DNA of 9,596 nucleotides from JBDTMC01 sp039934475 (GTDB taxonomy: Bacteria; Acidobacteriota; Terriglobia; Bryobacterales; Bryobacteraceae). The notes beneath the pieces are model-generated. The model saw only the letters and a list, made by a program, of their open reading frames with translations. It was not told the DNA's origin and did not search any database. The position numbers and the translations under genes are program-made. Below, one piece after another: positions 5,114-9,596 of the stretch (its first letter is position 1; every line of letters starts with the position of its first letter). Where the stretch lies: NCBI GenBank assembly GCA_039934475.1, contig JBDTMC010000299.1:1-9596 (forward strand). The letters run 5' to 3'.

Positions 5114-6748
5114 CTATCGTCCCACGGGATTGATGTCGGTGGGAATCGCCTCCAGCGTCTGTAATGATTTTTGCAGCGGCGGCCGCAGGATCGCCAAGGT
5201 TGCCAACATCTTCTTGGCGCCGGCATAGTCCCCATTCGCTTCCAGCATCAGCAAGTCGTGGGTGAGATCGCGCACTGCCGCTCTCACCTTCAGGAAGTCG
5301 ACCGCAAACGTGCCATCGGGATTGGCGACGAAGGCTCCCTTGTCACTTAAGTAGTTAAACTGCAGCGCCATGCCGCGGCCATGGGCCTCATGGACGCCGA
5401 AACGGAGCGTGCGGAAGGACGAAGCGAGGAAGGTGGTGTACAACTTGCGCTCGGCGTCCGGGCCACCCTGCAACAACCCTTTGTCATACATGTACTGCAG
5501 AAGATAGAGCCCGGTGATATCAGCCTTGGCTTCCTCAATCGCACTGTAAAGCTCTTTCAGTTCCTGGCGCGGCGTCGACTTTCCCTTCGACTGCATCGGT
5601 CCTAATCCGTGACTGAGCTCGTGCGCGAGGATGTGGGTAAAGAACGAGTCGAAACTGAGGTCGGCGCGCGCCGCCGCCGGCAGAACGTGACCTGCAATGG
5701 GGATCAGAGTCTTGTTGAACTTGGCCTCTTGCACGTTCTTCAGCATCACGCGCTTGGCGCCTTTTTCACGGACTACCCGCTCGTCATTCGGCAAGTTATA
5801 AGCTGCAGTGCGAACGCCGTGAGCGCCATCGCCGGCGGAGATGACTTCGTTGACAACCCGGATGGGAGCCAAGGCGCCTAACTTCGGATTGCGATACTGC
5901 TTGTCGATGGGGAGGTTGTCCTCCACTTCCTGCAAATGGCCGGCGAAGAACTTCAGCTTGTTGGTCTCAACGTCATCGCGAATCGTGATGTAAGCTTCAA
6001 ACCCCGCTTTATAGCCGAAGATCTCGTCGTTATACGTTTCGTACGGACCGATGGTCACGTCGATCGGAGCGTCCAGATCCATCCACGCCACGTCGCTGGC
6101 GTAGTAATCGTCGCTGTGGAATGCCTCCGCCCGGAGGGTGAGGAATTTCCGTAGCGTTGCGTTTGGAGTGACGGCAGCGGCTTCCTTCAGCAGCGCTGAC
6201 AGCTTGTCGAGATAGGGCTTGTACTCGGTGCTGTAGGGGACAGCGCGCAATTTGCCCGCGGTGTCGCGGCGGATTACCGTGAAGAACCCCTCGGCAGCCT
6301 GCTTCTGGGTGGCGGGCAGAGCCTTCGCCCAGGCTTCGAATTCCTCGCGCTTCATATCTGCGGGATAGAAGTTGGCGCCCAGCGGCTTGCGGTCAGGCAC
6401 GTCAGGAATGAACGCCTGATGGGCGTCCAGGTCAGACCATGGTCCTTTATTGATGCGGAAGAACTGCAGCCGAGCCTGCCCCAGCGGCGAGCGATCCGAT
6501 TCCAGGCGAGCGCGAAGATCCACGTTGCCGTCCCATAGCTGAGTGAGGAAAAGATCGTCAATCACCTTGGCCGCCTCCACCATCTTGGCGAGGGCGCGCC
6601 GGTCGCCGTCGGCGAGCGTAGAGGAATCAGTCTTCAACTCCACCGGGGCAAAGCGGGCGATCTTCTTCTGTAAGGCGGGCAGGTCAGGCATTTTTGTCAC
6701 CTGTGCAGTGGCAGCAAAGACCGCCAGGCACGATATAAGTAGCTTCAT
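5114..6748 (-). CDS. Exported M49 (dipeptidyl-peptidase III-like) zinc metallopeptidase
   Basis: A 544-residue protein starting with a short hydrophobic signal-like segment (about 1-16), so probably periplasmic or secreted. The zinc site is H376-E-L-S-H380 followed by GLGP, and 25 residues further the E405-E406-A-K-A-D410 motif, matching the M49 pair HExxGH/EECRxE with E406 as third ligand. The upstream block YETYNDEIFGYKAGFEAY (from about 236) is also characteristic of the family. Classical DPP III enzymes remove dipeptides from the N-termini of short peptides; family members with a five-residue HExxH motif are known among bacteria and plants, so this one may have altered specificity. It is shorter than human DPP III (about 737 residues). 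The ATG at 6748 is supported by the signal peptide. It leads a probable two-gene operon with the CxxC protein. Confidence 0.88.
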   Translation of the reverse strand: MKLLISCLAVFAATAQVTKMPDLPALQKKIARFAPVELKTDSSTLADGDRRALAKMVEAAKVIDDLFLTQLWDGNVDLRARLESDRSPLGQARLQFFRINKGPWSDLDAHQAFIPDVPDRKPLGANFYPADMKREEFEAWAKALPATQKQAAEGFFTVIRRDTAGKLRAVPYSTEYKPYLDKLSALLKEAAAVTPNATLRKFLTLRAEAFHSDDYYASDVAWMDLDAPIDVTIGPYETYNDEIFGYKAGFEAYITIRDDVETNKLKFFAGHLQEVEDNLPIDKQYRNPKLGALAPIRVVNEVISAGDGAHGVRTAAYNLPNDERVVREKGAKRVMLKNVQEAKFNKTLIPIAGHVLPAAARADLSFDSFFTHILAHELSHGLGPMQSKGKSTPRQELKELYSAIEEAKADITGLYLLQYMYDKGLLQGGPDAERKLYTTFLASSFRTLRFGVHEAHGRGMALQFNYLSDKGAFVANPDGTFAVDFLKVRAAVRDLTHDLLMLEANGDYAGAKKMLATLAILRPPLQKSLQTLEAIPTDINPVGR

Positions 6749-6767
6749 CGAGAGAACTCTCTATTTC

Positions 6768-6796
6768 AGGGTAAGGGAGTCTGAGGTTGGATTCAA
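6768..6796 (-). promoter_or_regulatory. Possible sigma-70 promoter for the M49 peptidase
   Basis: On the minus strand TTGAAT (6791-6796) and TACCCT (6768-6773) are separated by exactly 17 bases and lie 20-48 bases before the peptidase ATG. They match the -35 consensus at 4 of 6 and the -10 at only 3 of 6 positions, so this is a weak candidate. The rest of the short intergenic region holds a GAGAG-AA-CTCTC dyad (6750-6761) directly before the ATG. Confidence 0.27.
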
Positions 6797-7392
6797 ATGG
6801 GGTGGAGGCTTGCTTGCGGCGAATGCTGGAATATATCGCCGCCCGGACGGCGATTCCCCCCAGGCGCCCTTTCCGTTGCAGGCACGGACGTCGATGTCAG
6901 GCGTGTTCCCGAAACAATGGCTCCCGAACAGGCGGCAGCTTATGGCGCTAAGCTCGATCAGAAGGCGCCCCTCGCCACACCGGATGATCTACCCGCCTAT
7001 GACGCCATCATCTTCGGCACGCCCACCCGATTCGGCAATATGGCCGGCCAGATGCGCACCTTCCTCGACCAAACTGGGCGTCTCTGGTTGAAGGCGCTCT
7101 GGTGGGCAAGATCGGTAGCGTCTTCGCGTCCACCGGTACCCAACACGGCGGCCAGGAAACTACTTTGACTTCATTCCATTCCACTCTCCTCCACCACGGA
7201 ATGATCATCGTCGGCGTTCCCTACTCCTGCCCGGGCCTGGTTAATATGGACGAGATCACTGGCGGTACACCCTACGGTGCCACCGCGATGGCGGGCGCGG
7301 ATGGCAGCCGCCAGCCAACGAAGAATGAACTGGATGTGGCCCGTTTCCAAGGCCGTCACGTCGCCGAGCTAACGGCTAAACTGGTTCGATGA
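6797..7392 (+). pseudogene. wrbA: Frameshifted WrbA-type NAD(P)H:quinone oxidoreductase
   Basis: Intact WrbA proteins (about 200 residues) are flavodoxin-like FMN enzymes that reduce quinones by two electrons. From about 6878 one frame gives VAGTDVDVRRVPETM, then YDAIIFGTPTRFGNMAGQM and TFLDQTGRLW, closely matching WrbA. At 7085-7090 the homology moves to the next frame (VEGALVGKIGSVFASTGTQ, HHGMIIVGVPY, GGTPYGATAMAGADGSRQP) and ends at the TGA at 7390-7392. Restoring one G after TGG at 7085-7087 would rejoin the halves. In addition, the N-terminal 25 or so codons before 6878 show no recognisable VLVLYYSxYGHIE segment, the FMN-phosphate loop, in any frame. The ATG at 6797 is the first in the upstream frame but lacks a ribosome binding site. 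Two lesions suggest a decaying gene; sequence error is the alternative. Without the first loop and with the shift it should not be functional as read. Confidence 0.85.
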
Positions 7393-7420
7393 ATTGTTTC
7401 AGCGGCCCGCGCGGGTGACC

Positions 7421-8992
7421 ATGATCGTCTCTCTCAATCCTCTCGACTTCGCACGGCGAGCGCGCTCGCTTTACTCCGATCGCGAAGCGTTGGTCGACGG
7501 CGCGGAGCGTTGGACATACGGCGAATTCTTCGACCGCTGCGACCGCTGGTCGGCTGCGCTGCAAAGGCTCGGCGTCGGCCAGCATGACCGCGTCGCCTAC
7601 ATCGCGCCCAACACTCACGCCCAATTGGAATCGTTTTATGGGGTCCCGCAAATCGGCGCCGTTCTGGTTCCCCTCAACTATCGCCTCACGCCAGCCGACT
7701 TCGTATATCTCATCAACCACAGCGGTTCCCGCGTCGTCTGCGTTCATGCCGACTATCTCGACGCGGTTGAATCCGTGCGTGCCGAGCTGCCGGAGGTGGA
7801 ACACTTCGTGGCCCTCGAAGGAAGCCGCGAAGGATGGCTCGACTATGAGGCTCTGATCGCCGCGGAACGCCCTGCCTTCATTGCGCCATCCATCGACGAA
7901 AACGATCTTCTGACGATTAATTACACCAGCGGCACCACGTCCCGTCCAAAGGGCGTAATGATCACTCACCGCAACGCGTATATGAACGTGGTCGGAACGT
8001 TGATTCACGTCCACATGACTCCAGCGGATCGTTATCTTTGGACCTTGCCGATGTTTCACGCCAATGGCTGGACCTTCGTTTGGACCGTGACCGCCGTCGG
8101 CGGCGCGCACATCTGCCTCCGCAAGGTGGAGCCGCAGGGAATTCTCCACGCCATCAACCGTGAGTCCATCAGTTTACTCTGCGCGGCTCCCACAGTTCTG
8201 ATCGGAATTGCTCATGCTCCCGAGGAGAGCCGCCGTGACGTCAGGCGCGGCGTCCAGGTGATCACAGCCGGCGCGCCCCCCGCCGCTGCCACCATCCGCC
8301 GGGTGGAAGAGGAACTGGGATGGGAAGTGCTTCACGCCTATGGCATGACTGAGACCGCCCCCTTCATCCTGCTCTGTGAGCCGCGGCCCGAACATCAGGG
8401 TCTGGCTGCCGCAGCGGGTGCCTCGATCAAAGCGCGCCAGGGGGTCGAACTCGTAACCTCGGGTGAACTGCAGGTGGTTGACTTGGATGGCCAGGTAGTC
8501 CCGCGCGATGCCCAGACTCTGGGCGAGATTGTGGTCCGCGGCAACGTCGTGATGAAAGGCTATTACAACGATCCGGAAGCCACCGCGCAAGCGATGCGTG
8601 GCGGCTGGATGCATACCGGCGATGCAGCTGTGGTCCACGCCGATGGCTACGTGGAAATTCGCGATCGCATGAAAGACGTCATCATCAGCGGCGGTGAGAA
8701 CATCTCAACGGTGGAAGTGGAGGGCGTGCTGCTTCGCCATCCCGCCATTCAGGAAGTGGCCGTCGTCGGGCAAGCCGACGAGATGTGGGGCGAAGTGCCC
8801 CACGCTTACCTCATCTGCTGTCCGGATGCGGTCGTCAGCGAACCGGAGATGCGCGAATTCGCCCGCGCGAACATGGCTCACTTCAAGGTCCCCAAGGAGT
8901 TCACCTTCCTCGCCGAACTACCCAAGACGGCGACGGGCAAGATCCAGAAGTTCGTCCTTCGGCGCGGACGTCCCGGTATCGCCGCGCAGTAA
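7421..8992 (+). CDS. AMP-forming acyl-CoA ligase (fatty-acid/acyl-activating family)
   Basis: A 523-residue ANL-superfamily adenylating enzyme that would activate a carboxylic acid with ATP to acyl-AMP and then acyl-CoA. Motifs in order: YTSGTTSRPKG phosphate loop (168-178), LPMFHANGW, YGMTE (307-311), TGD (399-401), the hinge R-x-KDVIISGGENI (from R416) and the C-terminal PKTATGKIQK (501-510) with catalytic K507. All are intact. The LPMFHANGW and GEVPHAYL phrases are like the medium-chain/AlkK and plant acyl-activating enzyme group, but the chain length cannot be read from sequence. The frame is open back to a TTG at 7394; ATG 7421 is preferred because MIVSLNPLDFARRA matches the usual beginning. 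It follows the broken wrbA by 28 bases and is tail to tail with the MFS gene, 3 bases apart. Confidence 0.92.
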   Translation: MIVSLNPLDFARRARSLYSDREALVDGAERWTYGEFFDRCDRWSAALQRLGVGQHDRVAYIAPNTHAQLESFYGVPQIGAVLVPLNYRLTPADFVYLINHSGSRVVCVHADYLDAVESVRAELPEVEHFVALEGSREGWLDYEALIAAERPAFIAPSIDENDLLTINYTSGTTSRPKGVMITHRNAYMNVVGTLIHVHMTPADRYLWTLPMFHANGWTFVWTVTAVGGAHICLRKVEPQGILHAINRESISLLCAAPTVLIGIAHAPEESRRDVRRGVQVITAGAPPAAATIRRVEEELGWEVLHAYGMTETAPFILLCEPRPEHQGLAAAAGASIKARQGVELVTSGELQVVDLDGQVVPRDAQTLGEIVVRGNVVMKGYYNDPEATAQAMRGGWMHTGDAAVVHADGYVEIRDRMKDVIISGGENISTVEVEGVLLRHPAIQEVAVVGQADEMWGEVPHAYLICCPDAVVSEPEMREFARANMAHFKVPKEFTFLAELPKTATGKIQKFVLRRGRPGIAAQ

Positions 8993-8995
8993 CCT

Positions 8996-9596
8996 TCAAC
9001 GGTCCTTCTCGACGTCCGGCAGAAACGCCGTCAGCAGACCAATCGCCGGCAGGTAGGCGCACACCCGGTACACGAACTCAATACTAGTGGCATCGGCCAG
9101 ACGGCCCAGCGCCGCCGCGCCCAGTCCGCCCATACCGAACGCGAGGCCGAAGAAGAGTCCGGAGATGGTGCCGACTTTTCCCGGCACCAACTCCTGGGCG
9201 TAGACCAGAATCGCCGAAAAGGCAGATGCCAGGATCAGCCCGATAATCACAGTCAACACTCCCGTCCAGAACAAACTTGCGTACGGCAGCATCAGCGTGA
9301 ACGGCAGCACTCCCAGAATCGACCCCCAGATCACGTACTTCCGTCCGATGCGGTCGCCCACCGGCCCGCCGGCAATGGTTCCCGCCGCCACCGCCCCCAA
9401 AAAGACAAAGAGGTGTATCTGGGCGCTTCGTACAGAGACATGGAACTTACTCATCAGGTAGAACGTGTAGTAACTTGTGAGGCTGGCCAGATAGAAGTAT
9501 TTCGAGAAGACGAGCAAAATCAGGATCCCGGTGGCGCCGAACACCCTGGCGCGCGAAAGCTCCGCCTTTGCCCTGGTTGCGGCCCGCTTTCCCGCC
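8996..9596 (-). CDS. MFS transporter, fosmidomycin resistance (Fsr) type, C-terminal half
   Basis: The minus-strand frame is open to the right edge, so the start is outside; about 199 residues are present, ending at the TGA at 8996-8998. The first 17 or so visible residues are basic (AGKRAATRAKAELSRAR), as expected for the central cytoplasmic loop, followed by about six hydrophobic segments, which would be membrane helices 7-12. GGPVGDRIGRKYVIW is the loop motif between helices 8 and 9 of the major facilitator fold. The phrases FSKYFYLASLTSYY, SAILVYAQELVPGKVG and GLFFGLAFGMGGLGAA are what I recognise from fosmidomycin-resistance-type (Fsr) exporters. The true substrate is unknown; many proteins named Fsr have not been tested. 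The GTG at 9544 is internal. Confidence 0.87.
   Translation of the reverse strand, partial: AGKRAATRAKAELSRARVFGATGILILLVFSKYFYLASLTSYYTFYLMSKFHVSVRSAQIHLFVFLGAVAAGTIAGGPVGDRIGRKYVIWGSILGVLPFTLMLPYASLFWTGVLTVIIGLILASAFSAILVYAQELVPGKVGTISGLFFGLAFGMGGLGAAALGRLADATSIEFVYRVCAYLPAIGLLTAFLPDVEKDR

Noticed and set aside
5110..5235. N-terminal extension of the small CxxC protein back to 5235
   Set aside because: The added residues are Arg/Trp/Cys-rich out-of-frame translation of the peptidase C-terminus; the ATG at 5107-5109 has an AGGA upstream and a normal domain start.
6728..6739. Lipobox (LISC) near the N-terminus of the M49 peptidase
   Set aside because: The cysteine is at residue 7, leaving no room for a lipoprotein signal peptide hydrophobic core before it.
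6750..6761. GAGAG-AA-CTCTC dyad before the M49 start as an operator
   Set aside because: Arms of five bases of simple GA repeats are too short to support a regulatory call.
7080..7095. Programmed ribosomal frameshift in wrbA
   Set aside because: No slippery heptamer, no internal Shine-Dalgarno or evident downstream structure, and WrbA is not known to use recoding; the poor N-terminus also points to decay or error.
7376..8149. Long open minus-strand frame opposite the acyl-CoA ligase
   Set aside because: It lies wholly antisense to a gene with all ANL motifs intact, has no recognisable domain, and such open frames are common opposite GC-rich genes.

Overview
The window is an ordinary-looking, gene-dense bacterial chromosome segment of moderately high GC. 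Several proteins (the M49 peptidase, the Fsr-like transporter, the ECF sigma/anti-sigma/DUF3106 set) remind me most of Acidobacteriota of the Solibacter/Bryobacterales type. That placement comes from recalled family resemblance, not a search. I see no rRNA, tRNA, CRISPR array, insertion sequence or phage gene, and no gene-free stretch longer than about 60 bases.

Layout. (1) 1-405 (+) is the C-terminal end of a large protein resembling a six-hairpin glycosidase. (2) 395-961 (-) is a 3-methyladenine DNA glycosylase that overlaps it tail to tail. (3) 990-3144 (+) is a tightly packed operon, thpR-plsY-gpsA, joined by 4-base stop/start overlaps. GpsA makes glycerol-3-phosphate and PlsY acylates it, the first steps of phospholipid synthesis; the RNA 2',3'-cyclic phosphodiesterase rides in front. 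(4) 3199-4893 (+) is a regulatory set: ECF sigma factor, membrane-anchored zinc-type anti-sigma factor, and an exported DUF3106 protein built from an 18-residue repeat. A palindrome and a possible ECF-type promoter lie just upstream. (5) 4900-6748 (-) holds an exported M49 (dipeptidyl-peptidase III-like) metallopeptidase with a HELSH rather than HExxGH zinc motif, followed 4 bases later by a 69-residue CxxC protein. (6) 6797-7392 (+) is a wrbA-type NAD(P)H:quinone oxidoreductase broken by a frameshift and with an unrecognisable N-terminus. (7) 7421-8992 (+) is an AMP-forming acyl-CoA ligase. (8) 8996-9596 (-) is the C-terminal half of a fosmidomycin-resistance-type MFS transporter running off the right edge.

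The most interesting parts are the sigma/anti-sigma/DUF3106 cassette, which looks like a self-contained envelope-sensing circuit, and the damaged wrbA, where two lesions near short G and C runs raise the question of true decay versus sequence error. I found no convincing evidence of a wholly new system.
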